Shown: positions 1 through 11,722, counted from the first letter of the stretch. The stretch is DNA of 64,000 nucleotides from Ciona savignyi (GCA_000149265.1 CH002090.1:68228-132227); one strand, 5' to 3'. Program-made: numbers and translations. The notes: generated by a model not told the origin, from the letters alone.

Positions 1-810
1 TTACGGTTTATTCGCGACTCAATTCTACTTAGTACATCATTCAGCATGACGCCAGTTGTATAGTCTAAGGTACGTTATACAGCATGACGCAAGTTATCTC
101 AAGTACGTTATTGTAGGTTATATTTTAGGTTATATAAATTTCCAGAATATATAGGAAATTTACAAGGTGCGAAAAGTTTACGTGCCAGACGTTTCACATC
201 TGCACGTTTTACTAACTGTGGGAAATTTGGTGGAAAACTATGTTAACGATTTAAACTGCGGGAATACAAAGGCCCGTTCAAGGTGATAATTACGTAACGG
301 GTAATAATATGGGAGATTCGGAAAACTTCAAATGCAAAAATAAACGACGTAAAAACACAAAATATTTAGGACATAAAATAAATTAAAACAAATATAGATT
401 ATACGAAATGCTACACATCTATACCTACAGTAATTTTTATCAGGCCGTTTAAAACACGCACCAAAGTTTTTTGCTTAGAAATATAAAATTCGGAACGACG
501 GAAGGGAAATATAGTTCGGTGGTTTCTTAATTAAACATAAGTTTTTGACAGCACATGCTTTAAGTTTATGCTTGTCCTTCTGTTGTAAAGTTGTTTCTGC
601 ATACATGTTGTTGTTTACGTGCAATGTATCGCTCGAACGATAACGCGTTGCTGTTTAAAAAATACGATGTTAACGCTCCTGACTTGTTTCGCGAAATTGA
701 AACTCCGAAGAAAGTTATCTTTGATGATTCGTGGTATATTTTACTGAAAACAGTTGCGCTGTAATCAAGCTATCGAACCTCATTTTCGAATGTTTCGACT
801 ATGAGGTACA
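1..810. other. Unassigned sequence with one small open frame
   Basis: No recognised gene. A 46-codon plus-strand frame at 624-764 starts with ATG (MYRSNDNALLFKKY...) and has even, coding-like composition, but nothing supports it beyond that. The missing acyltransferase exons of the FAS-like gene were not found here. Confidence 0.4.
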
Positions 811-925
811 GTCGTGTGGCCGAGTGGCTAACGCGACCGATACATGTACCTAATTATATACCAAAAACGGTGTATTTAACGAGCCAATCATAGGGTCGAA
901 AGTAAGTCCAAAAAAAGTTTCATTA
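811..925 (+). mobile_element. Short tRNA-like SINE
   Basis: Family reference: GTCGTGTGGCCGAATGGTTA (box A), GCGACCGATACATATACC, AACGGTCCT.GTGACGAGCC, GGGTTCGAAAC (box B) and a poly-A-like end; it resembles tRNA-Ser with a long variable arm. This copy is diverged. Confidence 0.8.
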
Positions 926-1239
926 GCAAACTTCAATTGTGACTTTTGCACCATTATCATTCGAGGTAAAAAGATTACACATGGGATATAAGGCAGCAGA
1001 ACTCCAGCACGACATTAGGTCAAGTGGCTGCAGTGGAAATAGTTTTGTGCTATATCGTTTCAAGAGCAAATCATCAGAACGGATAAGCCAGTACATGTAC
1101 GGACTAGGGTGGGTGTTTAAAATCAGTTACTAATTTTTTTAGATTCGTTTCAACGCAGTCTTGCTTCAAGCTGGTACAGAGAAGATCATTCTATTATGTT
1201 GAATGAAGGGCTGGCACCAGCGGCTGTTTTATCTGGACG

Positions 1240-2640
1240 CATTTTTTATGGGCTGTGATTTATTATGGGTCCCATTTGAAAAATTGGGACACATATTGTT
1301 TTTGTCCGTTTTTTTTTTCTTTTTTTCGTCAAACGCTTGACAGGCATGGCATGTCGCCTCGACATCTACCAGAAGGAAAAATGGTATCGCAATGCGACTT
1401 TGCCATTTGTTAGACAACATGGTCTAGATGAACAGGAACTAAAATTTTGAAAGATAAAACCAGGGGAATTTCCCTGGAACGTTAAAAACCAAAACGGTAT
1501 TTTTTTCTAAAAAACTAGCTTTTTTGGGCATAGCGCTTGAACGGCAGATCCAATTTGTATCAGATTTGGTAAAATGTAAGTGAATTAGTAACTGATTTAA
1601 CACTTGGAAGAAATAAAAAAATTACCTAGGGAAATACCCTAAAAAATAACATTTTGTTTTCAAATCATGATTGTGACAAGCACGCCATGTCGCCCCGACA
1701 TCTACCGGAAGGAAAAATGAAATCGCAATTAAACTTTGGAATTTGTTACACAACATGGTCTAGAGATGAACAGAAACCAAAAGTTTGGGGGATAAATCCA
1801 AGGGGATTTACCGGGGGCGTTAAACACCAAAACGGTATTTTTTCTAAAAAAAGTAGCTTTTTTGGGCATGGCACTTGAACGGCTGCTTTAATCTGATTCA
1901 GATTTCGTGGAATGTAAGTGCATTACCTACTAATTTAACAATTAGAAAAAATAAAAAAAATTATTTAGGAAAATACCCTAAAAAAAGATTTTGTTCTCAA
2001 ATTATGATTGTGACAGGCATGGCATAACGCCCTGACATCTACCAGAAGGAATAATATAATTGTAACAAAACTTGGTCATCTGTTATAGACAACATGGTCG
2101 GTCTAAATACGCAGTAAAAAAATTGTGTGTGATAAATCTAGGGGAATTCCCCTAAGACGTTAAAATCCAAAACGGTTATTTTTCTAAAAAATTAGCTTTT
2201 CCGGCCATAGGCCTAGCGTTTGAACGGCTGCTCTAATTTTGATCATGTCAATTAAAAGAAAGAAAACATTTACTTAGGGTAACTCCCTTAAAAACGAAGA
2301 TATGTTCCTGACTCATGATTGTGACAAGTATTCAACATTGCACTGACATCTTCAACAAGGATTCGTCAAATTGGATTAAAACTTTAAGAATTGTTAGATA
2401 ACATGACCCACATATGTAAAAACGGAAACTTATGTACTAAGCCCATGGAAAATTTCCCGAAGCCATCAAAAACTAAATCGGGCTGTTTTAGGAATTTAGC
2501 TTCATTTCAATACAGCACTTGAAGAAAAAGCTTTAATTTAAAACATTTGTTGTGAAATCTTCGTAAATCTAACACGATTGTTCTTTTTTTACCTACACCT
2601 GGAGAAGAAGTTAGGTTTGATAACTAAGGGACCCATGCGT
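1240..2640. repeat. Diverged tandem repeat, ~310-340-bp unit, four copies
   Basis: The motif GACA(A/G)GCA.GCCATGTCGCC..GACATCTACC recurs near 1338, 1675, 2012 and 2322. Each copy is followed by an ACAACATGGTCTAGA-like block, a GGGGAATTTCCC-like block and an AAACGGTATTTTTTTCTAAAA block. Divergence increases toward 2640. A single related piece lies at 14780-14830. Confidence 0.85.
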
Positions 2641-3551
2641 TTATGCTTGCAGAAACAAAAACTACATATTCATTGTATAAGATACAAAATGTGGTTAGGG
2701 ACCCTGTAGCAGTAGCATAATTATATGGCATACAACATGTGTTTTACAAATAGTGGTGGTTAAACACGTAGTTGACACTCTCTAGTTGTATATGATATTT
2801 ACTTGTCGGATAACGGATTGCGTTTGTTGCACTGCAGATTGGAATAGCAAAAGAGGCGACGCGACATTATAGAAATTGTAATGAAGATACCCAAGATATG
2901 TCCTTTACCAATTTTGTTAATTAAAAGTTGAGATTAAAGTATACTTACACAGCTGCGTTAATGTGTTTATACGTTTAATTAAAGTGAATTAAGTTTGCTT
3001 ATGTATGTATGGCAGTGGTACTTGGCGGAACGTGTGCCTTCCTTTTAAGGAAGAGAAACGTAAGGGCCGTGCGTAAACGTGGTAGGACGGTGGTATAACA
3101 ATGGGTTAAGCGAGCGCGAACGTGCACAGACCGAAAGCAAAAGTCGATTATGTTGCCTGTGTAAGAACAACCGCTTTGTTTTCCAGAGGTACCCAAATGG
3201 GTAAGTGGATTAGGAAATTGTGGCATCTATTACGTACGCGCAGCATCTTCCATCGCATCCCTGCATGATGGATACGAGTATACAGATGTTTTATACTTAG
3301 CTTCCTGCTTTCAATCTATATACATTTTTATTTCACATCCAATTTATTAAACTTTATCACCAAGTAAAAGGTTTTAACTTTTGATTTTCCTTTCCCATCG
3401 TTCCGCGTTTTAAATTTCTATAGGTAAAAGAATATTTTTATACTACTTAACTGTTAGACATTGTTAGTCTTTTACAATCCTTCTTTATAATACAAACGTA
3501 CGTACCCTGTATTCATGTAGTCAAATTAAAATGCAAGGAAAGTTACCCCAC
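2640..3551. other. Non-coding sequence beyond the last FAS-like exon
   Basis: Searched on the minus strand for acyltransferase motifs (GHSxGE, MGTQW); none seen. 3000-3240 is richer in G and C but has no convincing exon. Confidence 0.6.
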
Positions 3552-6500
3552 CTGAGCAGATGTACCATATCTCCCGCTGTTCTTTCGTTTCAGCATATTC
3601 TTGGATAGGTTCACGGTTTTCATCTTGCATATTGATCGTGTACCCTCTATATGGGTGTCGAGCAGGATCAACAGTGCTTAGTTTGTTCATAAATGAGCTC
3701 TGGCTTGGACTCCATTTGTTGAAACGTTTTAATTTTTCTACAAATGAAAGTCATCGTTGTGTGACGTAACGTAATGCTTACGTTTCAAAAGTGTATGTTT
3801 TGGTATTTTATATCACCAGCGGTCGCTAAAATTAGGAATTGGTGTATACAGAGTGTGCCATTACATCAGAAGCTCTAACAACTACTACAAATATAGTTGA
3901 CCAATTTAGGGCGATATTGCAATGCTTCGTGGGAAGCAAGTTTAAACCTCTGCGTAACACTTTACAGCTAGGATAAGATATTCATGTTTATCCCCGTGAA
4001 TGGGAAAACCAAGGGGGTTAACACACGGTCAATCGTCAGATCACCTTGCGCCCATCGTCGGCTCACCGGAGCTATTGCAGTGTGTTGTGTATGATTCACA
4101 CGTTCCTTCAAAAAATGCAGAACCCGTCAATCCGCTGAGTTCAGGCAATGCCCGTTAAGTGCCTTGCCCAAGGACACAACCAACTATCTAGCAACCAGTT
4201 TGGAAACTGTAACCCTTGGGCTAAAAGGCGACGCATTAAACCACCAGACTAATCAGTAGGCTATCCGACTAAAACCCCGTGATAATTACTGAATACGACA
4301 AATATGCTCTTTCCCTACTTAATTTGATTTGACAATGAATAACCTTACCTTTAATGCCTTGTTCAGTGCGTCCTGTAATCAATGTCAATGTAGGTTGATT
4401 TGGAACATCAACCATCGGTCGTTCTTCACAAGATCGAAGAACAGCATGAACATTGCTTCCGCCGAATCCAAACGAGTTTACACCAATTATAACTGGGTTT
4501 GGCAATTCAGTCTTCTCCGTAACTACTTTAATGCGTTTCTCCGTCAAACCTGCAAAACAAATTATTAGTGTTAGAACAGGACATTCATTTTAATCCCCGT
4601 GAATGGGAAAACCAAGGGGGTTCACACGGGCAATTTCATATCTCCTCGCGCCCGGTTACGGGAGCTATTGCAGTGTGTTGTATATGATAGACACGTTCCT
4701 TTAATTTGGTAGAACTCATCCTCAGGGTTATACCCATTAATACGTGTTTTGTACACAACTCGGTCACCCGACCGTACAGAAAAAATGTCTTAATTCATGC
4801 ACCTTTTATGTTGGGGTTAGGCGTCATGTAGTGAAGATTTGGAGGGATAACCCCCATCCTGAGAGCAACCGCGCATTTTACAAGAGAGCAAACACCACTT
4901 GCTGATTCGCTGTGCCCCATGTTCGACTTAAGTGATCCAACCAGAATCGGAACTTTCCTATCAGCACACATCACTTTATCGATTGCGGTAAGCTCTTGTA
5001 GGTCTCCCGCCTTCAAATAATGGAAAATTGTTTAGAAACCAAAAACCTCCAAGATTGGGAATAATAACTAAAATACTTAAATTATAATGTATGTTCAGGG
5101 CGCAGTATATATATAGGCAACGGCCACGTAAAAAATCTATCGCCTTTTTGAAACGATCAATTCTTTTCTTATCTGTTTTATATATTAGCTTCGTTACTTC
5201 ACTTAATTAGTTCTATAATTTAAGCTTACTTTTAACATTATGTGGTAACTGCTTGGATTTACGTCCGTATTTTATATATTTTTTTCTATTTGTATAACCA
5301 TAATTAGCTTTTGCGGCGTTTTTTTTATCATATATATATATATATATATATACATATATATATTTATATATTTTTTTATTTTTGTTCGTTTTTTTTGTCT
5401 GTTAAAATTTGATTATCATATTTTTGAGTGAGCAAAAGTGAAATAAACCAACCGGTGTTCCAGTTCCATGTGCTTCCACGTAATGTACTTGACGGGGATC
5501 AATCCCACACTCTTTGTACGTTTCCTCGAGTAGTTTCGCCTGTTGTGCTCCTATTAAACATAGCGTTACATCTAAACATAAATGAGCCTCTTTTTACATT
5601 TTTCGATAGGGGGAATTCCCCTTTATTATCAAATTTTGGCAAACTTTCCAGCATGTCGGTTAAAATAACTGATACGTTAAATCCCCAAGTCAATATATGG
5701 GGAGCTTTTGGAGCTTGCGCCATGATAAAAAGGAACTTGGTACGGTCGTGTGGCCGAAAGGTTAACGCGACCGATACATATACCGACTTCCATACAAAAA
5801 CGGTCCTAGTGACGAGCCCATCATGGGTTCAAAACTGGTCTCGGTTAAAAAAAAAAGAAAAAAAAGGAACTTGCCCAAAGCCAATATGGGCAGCTTGGGG
5901 AGCAAGTTCCATCATATGGGAGCTGCCCCCATAATAATATGGGTAATGGAACCCATGATAATGAAAATTGCCCCATGCTTGCCCCAAGCCAAACGCAAAC
6001 ATAAAATCACGGAGTCAAGCACATACTAATTTATCAAACCATTGGTAATATTTTTACAAGTCATATAGTTATACTTTTCATAATCGTGTTCAGGGATAGT
6101 AATCGAGTATCGTAAAGTGGCATCGCACCATGATGTGCCCCCCCTTTTTTCTTTTTTTTCGGGCTTAGTTTTTAAATTCATAATGGGTTCGTTGCTAAGA
6201 CCGTTTTTTTTGTAAGTAAGCCAGTATATGTATCGATCGCGTTAATCATTCTGTCACATATGCCCCTTTTAGTTTGATGCTCAGTAGTGTGTTATCACTT
6301 CGGTTACCTGAAGGGTAGGTGATTCCTTCTGCTTTTCTACCATCCGAATTTGTATTTGCGTTTAACACTTCGCAGTAAATTCGTCGAGCGGCTGATTTCT
6401 TCTGTATGAATATCGCACCAACTGCTTCGGCACGGACATACCTTTTATAATGTGGTTGAATGAATATTAATGAATTTAGTCTGACCGGTTAGTATGGTGT

Positions 6501-9500
6501 TTTAGTGCGGCAACTTTCAGCCGAAAGGTCGCAGATTCGATACTGGTCAGTTGCTAGTAGGTTGTGTTCTTGGCTATAAGGCACTTTACGGACATTACCT
6601 GAACCTAGCGGATTAATGGGTTCTACTATATTGAAGGAACGTGTCTATCATATACAACACACTGCAATAGCTCGTGATTTGAAGATTGCCCGTGTGTTAA
6701 CCCCCTTGGTTGCCCGTGTATTAACCCCCATGATCACTTAAACCGTTGTTCGTTACTAAAACCGTGTATAGAAGTCCGTATGTGAATTTACTTTAACTTT
6801 TCACCGAATTAACCATTTGGCCAGCTGAGTGTTTCTTTAGCCTTCCCTTTTTACCGAGCCAAGGAATAAAGCCAAGATGGGCTCATCTTAGGAGCTATTT
6901 TGGAGTCGGTATATATATCGGTCCAGTTAACCATTTCACCAATATGACTGCACGCGAATTTTCCCTTACTTTTTCTGGGCTAGATTTCGAATTCGTAATG
7001 GGCTCGTCATCAAGACCGTTTTTATATTGAAATCGGTATTTGTATCGGTCGCGTTAACCATTCGGCCACACCACTGAACCCCTTACCCGTTTGCTGACGC
7101 ATCGAATGTCTTGCATGCTCCGTCTAGTGATAGCATATTGAATCGGTGACACATTAGAGTGCCTTGTGGTTTGAAAATAACGTTGGTTCCGCCAACCACC
7201 GCCGCGTCGCATTTGCCAGCTTTTATTGCCGCAAACGCCATATGCAGTGCCATCATACTGGACGAACATGCCGTGTCCATAGATACACTTGGCCCTTAAA
7301 ATATAATTGACATTATAAGAGTTTGGATAGGATATTCATGTTTATCTCCGTGAATGGGAAAACAAGGGGGTTAACACACGGGCAATCGTCAGATTACCTC
7401 ACACCCATCGTCGGGTTACCGGAGCTATTGCAGTGTGTTTTGTATATTAGACATTTTCCTTCAATTTCGGACACAACTGACTAGCTAGCGACTACCTCCG
7501 TACCTGCAATCCTTCGGATGAAAAGCAACGCACCAAACCCACACCAGACTAATCCGTCAGACTTTAATTGGTTAATTGGTTTGTTCCAACTTTATACCTA
7601 TTTAAGCCACAACAATGAGAACCACACGTCATCCGGTACATAATAAAATAGAAATTGTTATCTTATAATTTGATCTTACCTTTCAGGTCAAAATAGTAGC
7701 TTAGTCTGTTGGCGAACATCGAATTAAAAGTTCCAGTCATTGTATAACCCTCCGTTGTTTCGTGATCTCTGGTTAGAGTTTCTTTTACCTCCGCCGTCGT
7801 TATTCCCACCCACACCCCCAGTCCTAGTACCAGCAAGATGGGCCGGATTTACGCCTGCATGGCCGCCATATTGGAATTAGGTTTACGCTGTTTAACATGG
7901 TCGCCATATTGGATACATGGTCCTTCATGGTCGCCATATTGGATGCATGGTCCTTCATGGTCGCCATATTGGATACATGGTCCTTTATGGTCGCCATATT
8001 GGACAGCATGGTCCTTCATGGTCGCCATATTGGATGCATGGTCCTTCATGGTCGCCATATTGGATGCATGGTCCTTTATGGTCGCCATATTGGACGCATG
8101 GTCCTTCATTGGCCGCCATATTGGATGCATGGTCCTTTATGGTCGCCATATTGGATACATGGTCCTTCATGGTCGCCATATTGGATGCATGGTCCTTCAT
8201 GGTCGCCATATTGGATGCATGGTCCTTTATGGTCGCCATATTGGATGCATGGTCCTTTATGGTCGCCATATTGGATGCATGGTCCTTCATGGTCGCCATA
8301 TTGGATGCATGGTCCTTCATGGTCGCCATATTTGATGCATGGTCCTTCATGGTCGCCATATTGGACGCATGGTCCTTCATGGTCGCCATATTGGATGCAT
8401 GGTCCTTCATGGTCGCCATATTGGATACATGGTCCTTTATGGTCGCCATATTGGATACATGGTCCTTTATGGTCGCCATATTGGACGCATGGTCCTTCAT
8501 TGGCCGCCATATTGGACGCATGGTCCTTCATGGTCGCCATATTGGATGCATGGTCCTTCATGGTCGCCATATTGGATACATGGTCATTTATGGTCGCCAT
8601 ATTGGATACATTGTCCTTTATGGTCGCCATATTGGACGCATGGTCCTTCATGGTCGCCATATTGGATGCATGGTCCTTCATGGTCGCCATATTGGATGCA
8701 TGGTCCTTTATGGTCGCCATATTGGATGCATGGTCCTTCATTGGCCGCCATATTGGATGCATGGTCCTTTATGGTCGCCATATTGGATGCATGGTCCTTC
8801 ATTGGCCGCCATATTGGATGCATGGTCCTTCATTGGCCGCCATATTGGATGCATGGTCCTTCATGGTCGCCATATTGGATACATGGTCATTTATGGTCGC
8901 CATATTGGATACATTGTCCTTTATGGTCGCCATATTGGATGCATGGTCCTTCATGGTCGCCATATTGGACGCATGGTCCTTCATGGTCGCCATATTGGAT
9001 GCATGGTCCTTCATTGGCCGCCATATTGGGCGTCAACACAGGGTCAATCGTCAGATTACAGTCGGGTTATTAGTGCTATTTCGGTGTACTGTGTATGACT
9101 AAGACGTCGCGTCAATTTGCTACAACTCACTAATTCACTATGGGTTTAGGCAATTTCCGTTAAGCGCTTTGACCAAGGACACAACCGACTAGACGGCGAC
9201 CAGTTTTGAACTTGCGACCCTTAGGCTTAGTTTTAACACTCGGGATACATTGGTATTGTAATGTGACATATCATGTTTAAATTAAAATGTGGGATACATT
9301 ATTAAAAAAAAAATAACACGAAATTTAATCACGCTTTCAAAACAATTATAAGAATGTGCATATTTTTGTTTATGAATCTGTCAGTCCCACATTGGTTATT
9401 TATAGATTAGACGTATGTGATCAGTCTACAGACGACAGTGCCCAGGACACGATTTGGACAGCTTGCAACACTATGTTCACTAAACTGGAAAGTAAAAATT

Positions 9501-11497
9501 AATTAATTGCTGGGTAATGTGACAATAATCACACTGCACTTGTGTAGTGCGGCCGCACATCCCGAGAGCCGGTCACGCGGTACAAATGAAAAAAACACCA
9601 CCGACCATTAGCCATCGTATGTATTAAGGCTAAAACCAAACATTGTACCTGCGTTTTCAATTGCTTCGTACGTTACTTCCAGAAGCGTGCGAAGTTGCGG
9701 ACACATATTGTTTGCCTGCTTTGGGTGAATATCAAAAAAGGAGGCATCTAACTTGTCCAAATTTTTTAGTTTTCCGCTTCGCTTTGGCATTCCCCAAAGT
9801 CCTATTGCATAAAATATATCAAAATCCAGCCATTAAACCAATACTGCATTTTCATTTGACTCAAGATCGGATCCTTTTTTATGTTATACTTTTAAGTTAA
9901 ATACTTTTAAGTGTCGTAATGGGGTTCTTAAAGTGAAACAAATACTCACTTAAATATTATTACAAAACTGGTTAGGTATTTTGAATGTGGCTTTTTTAGA
10001 ATCGAACTCGATTTTTTTGGTTGAAATCTAGCAGATGCGAAAACAAAATTGATAGAATGATGCAAGTCGTAAATTTTAAAACCATTTAAAACACTAAAAA
10101 AACATTTAAAACACTAAAAAATACTTCTTATTGGCATTTTATTTTCAATTGTGCGTCCGACATATTAGCCTGGTGGTTTAGTCCTTCGGCTTTCAGTCGA
10201 AGGGTTGCGAATACGCAACTGGTCGCTAGTTAGTTTGCTGTGTTCTTGGGCAAGGCACTTGTCGGACGTTGTCTGAACCCAGCTGATTAATGTTTTTTAC
10301 AGAATTAAAAGAACGTGTAAATCATACACAACGTACTACGGTTCCATGACAACTGAACCCCTTACAACTGAACCCCTTACAACTGAACCCTTACAACTGA
10401 ACCCTTTACAACTGAACCCCTACAATTAAGCCCCTTACAACTGAACTCCTTTTAACTAAACCCCTTTTAACTGAACCCCTTTACAACTGAACCCTTTTCA
10501 ATTGAACCTCTTTACAACTGAATCCCATTTTCAATTAAAAGCGTTCGGTTAAAAGGGGTTCAGTTGTAAAGGGGTTCAGTTGTAGAGGCTCAGTTGTAAG
10601 TGGTTCAGTTGTAAGGGGTTCAGTTGACTGGTCACCACGTACTACAATAGCTCCGGTAACCCGACGGTGGGCGCGAGGTGATCTGTCGATTGGCTGTGTG
10701 TTAACCCCCATGGTTTTCCTATTCCCTAGAATAAACATGAATATCCTATCCTAATTGTGTTTGTTTTTCCATTGCTACAAATGCCGAAAAAAAATTCTAC
10801 GATTTTATAAAAGTTGGGCAATGATATCGCAGCAATATCAAAGTTCCGTTGGGTTTAAAAAAATAGGAAAATAAGATCTAGGACTGTTGGGTATTTGAAG
10901 TGGATAATGCTGCAACGATAGCGCGAATTTTTTGTGACACTTGCCATTAGTGGATTATACATTGCAGATATAATAAATTAATCGACTTTTTCATTTCGTT
11001 CAATGATTCCAAATAGTAAAAAATGAAAAATAAAGAACAGTGCCCTGAAACCAAATGACTTGTTGCATTATGGCTTATTTTACAACAAAAAAAAACAGTG
11101 TCAGCAACCTTTTGCACCTATATGCACCATTTTAACCAATATCGCACAAAATAAAAATCACTGGTAGCCGCAAAACTAATAATATTTTCGCAATAAATAA
11201 AACAACATATGTGTGAGTTATAGACCTAGCGTTTTTTTCTTTGTTTCACTTATGCATGGGTATATTTAACTTATTAAGTGCTCGCTACTAGAAATAAAAT
11301 TATTAAGAGCCGTATTAGAAGAATAAAAGAGCCGCAGGTTACCGCCCACTGGACTATAATTCTATACCTGGCTTCCACCGTCGCCCATCTTCCGTCACCA
11401 TGTCCACTTTACTCAGGAGGTTCTCCCAGAATTCTGCCACATTTTCCGACTCTGGGAATCTTCCTGAGACACCGGTAATTACGATACCATCTTCCAT
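3552..11497 (-). CDS. fasn: Fatty-acid-synthase-like protein, N-terminal part (ketosynthase, linker, start of acyltransferase)
   Basis: Exons read from splice sites (minus strand): 11497-11368, 9801-9613, 7823-7680, 7294-7087, 6441-6308, 5550-5453, 5010-4803, 4549-4349, 3737-3552. All phases agree and give 499 codons plus one base. The product condenses malonyl and acyl groups on a large cytosolic multienzyme. Residues 1-430 form a complete ketosynthase: TPKRSGKL-like motif (here MPKRSGKL), active-site Cys164 in DTACSSS, His296 in EAHGTGT and His334 in SNMGH. These sit exactly three residues after Cys161, His293 and His331 of human FASN, as I recall it. The last exon ends in WYICSG, where the acyltransferase begins. 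SEAV-type and SKSNMGH motifs look closer to animal FAS than to bacterial-type PKS. No GHSxG acyltransferase exon is visible below 3552, so the gene either continues past the window or is cut short. An AG lies 10 nt before the ATG. The donor after 9613 is GC, not GT. Confidence 0.9.
3972..4270 (-). mobile_element. Long tRNA-derived SINE, near full length
   Basis: Family reference: in sense, a tRNA-like head (TTAGTCTGGTGGTTTAGTGC box A, GGTTCGAAACT box B), an AGCTCCGGTAACCCGACGG middle, and a tail ATAAACATGAATATCCTATCC. This copy lies in reverse in the FAS-like intron 4348-3738. Confidence 0.9.
4575..4778 (-). mobile_element. Long SINE, 3' two-thirds only
   Basis: Tail and middle are present; the tRNA-like head is missing. 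It ends in a short piece like the start of the small tRNA-like SINE (GACCGTACAG). Confidence 0.8.
5330..5373. repeat. (TA)n microsatellite
   Basis: A nearly pure TA tract with a few C and T interruptions, in the FAS-like intron below exon 5550-5453. Confidence 0.95.
5740..5865 (+). mobile_element. Short tRNA-like SINE with target duplication
   Basis: An intact copy with an A-rich tail. AAAAAGGAACTTG occurs just before (5726-5738) and again overlapping its tail (about 5861-5874), a target site duplication typical of LINE-driven retroposition. Confidence 0.92.
6143..6262 (-). mobile_element. Short SINE, near full length
   Basis: A T-rich start (its A tail) followed by the reversed family sequence. 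Confidence 0.85.
6479..6738 (+). mobile_element. Long SINE with a duplicated TTAACCCCC segment
   Basis: The head is intact (box B GATTCGATACT). The 3' part repeats TGCCCGTGT(G/A)TTAACCCCC twice and lacks the usual tail. Confidence 0.85.
6840..6955 (-). mobile_element. Short SINE, rearranged
   Basis: GATGGGCTCATCTTAGGAGC and GTCGGTATATATATCGGTCC remain; box B is replaced by other sequence. Confidence 0.6.
6970..7080 (-). mobile_element. Short SINE, full length, adjoining an FAS-like donor
   Basis: Its head ends about five bases beyond the GT donor of the exon 7294-7087. Confidence 0.88.
7327..7566 (-). mobile_element. Long SINE with internal deletion
   Basis: Ends as in the family, but the region between the ACAC.TTCC block and the head lacks the GGGTTCAGGCAATG segment. 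Confidence 0.85.
7887..9028. repeat. 30-bp minisatellite, about 38 units, in the FAS-like gene intron
   Basis: The unit is 30 bp, with core TCGCCATATTGGATGCATGG. Variants have GATACATGG, GACGCATGG or TTTATGG. Some units are 31 bp (TTCATTGGCCGCC). Because 30 is divisible by 3, stop-free frames appear on both strands; these are artefacts. A block repeats at 303 bp (for example 8581 and 8884), showing higher-order duplication. Its right end abuts a SINE. Confidence 0.97.
9029..9232 (-). mobile_element. Long SINE without tail, abutting the 30-bp minisatellite
   Basis: The copy begins abruptly at GTCAACACAGGGTCAATCG where the minisatellite ends; the head is at 9232. Confidence 0.85.
10163..10762 (+). 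mobile_element. Long SINE split by the fold-back element
   Basis: Head and middle are at 10163-10339, and middle and tail resume at 10637-10762. The SINE therefore predates the fold-back insertion. Confidence 0.9.
10340..10636. mobile_element. Fold-back element made of inverted AACTGAACCCCTTAC repeats, 9-bp target duplication
   Basis: This 297-bp insert splits a SINE. Flanks are ACGTACTAC at 10331-10339 and 10637-10645, a 9-bp target site duplication. The ends are inverted copies, with 24 bp identical after an 11-bp imperfect tip beginning GGT. The left arm is a tandem array of ~15-bp units (10351-10536). The shorter right arm is the same array inverted (10545-10625). It has no coding capacity. 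The 9-bp duplication hints at a Mutator-like transposase. Confidence 0.85.
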
Positions 11498-11527
11498 TGT
11501 CGTTGTACTTTAAATAAGAGCAAAAAT

Positions 11528-11722
11528 AGACAGTTTAACTAGTTTTGTGCGCTAATCTACAGCGTCAATCTGTAGAAAACAGACAATGCAACTAGTTTTG
11601 TTCGCTAATCTACAGCGTCAATCTGTAGAAAACAGACAGTGCAACTAGTTTTGTGCGCTAATCTACAGCGTCAATCTGTAGAAAACAGACTGTGCAACTA
11701 GTTTTGTGCGCTAATCTACTGT
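11528..11722. repeat. 53-bp tandem repeat, 3.6 copies, just upstream of the FAS-like start
   Basis: AACTAGTTTTGT recurs at 11537, 11590, 11643 and 11696, an exact 53-bp period with very few substitutions. Each full unit has the inverted repeat CTACAG...CTGTAG. It begins about 30 bp upstream of the minus-strand ATG at 11497. Confidence 0.95.

Noticed and set aside
5428..5934. 168-codon open frame on the plus strand
   Set aside because: It is antisense to the FAS-like exon 5550-5453 and runs through a short SINE.
7838..9102. Long open frames (up to about 400 codons) on both strands
   Set aside because: They are produced by the 30-bp minisatellite, whose length is a multiple of three; the peptides are simple repeats and frames switch at 31-bp units.
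9643..9900. 85-codon plus-strand open frame
   Set aside because: It is antisense to the ketosynthase exon 9801-9613.
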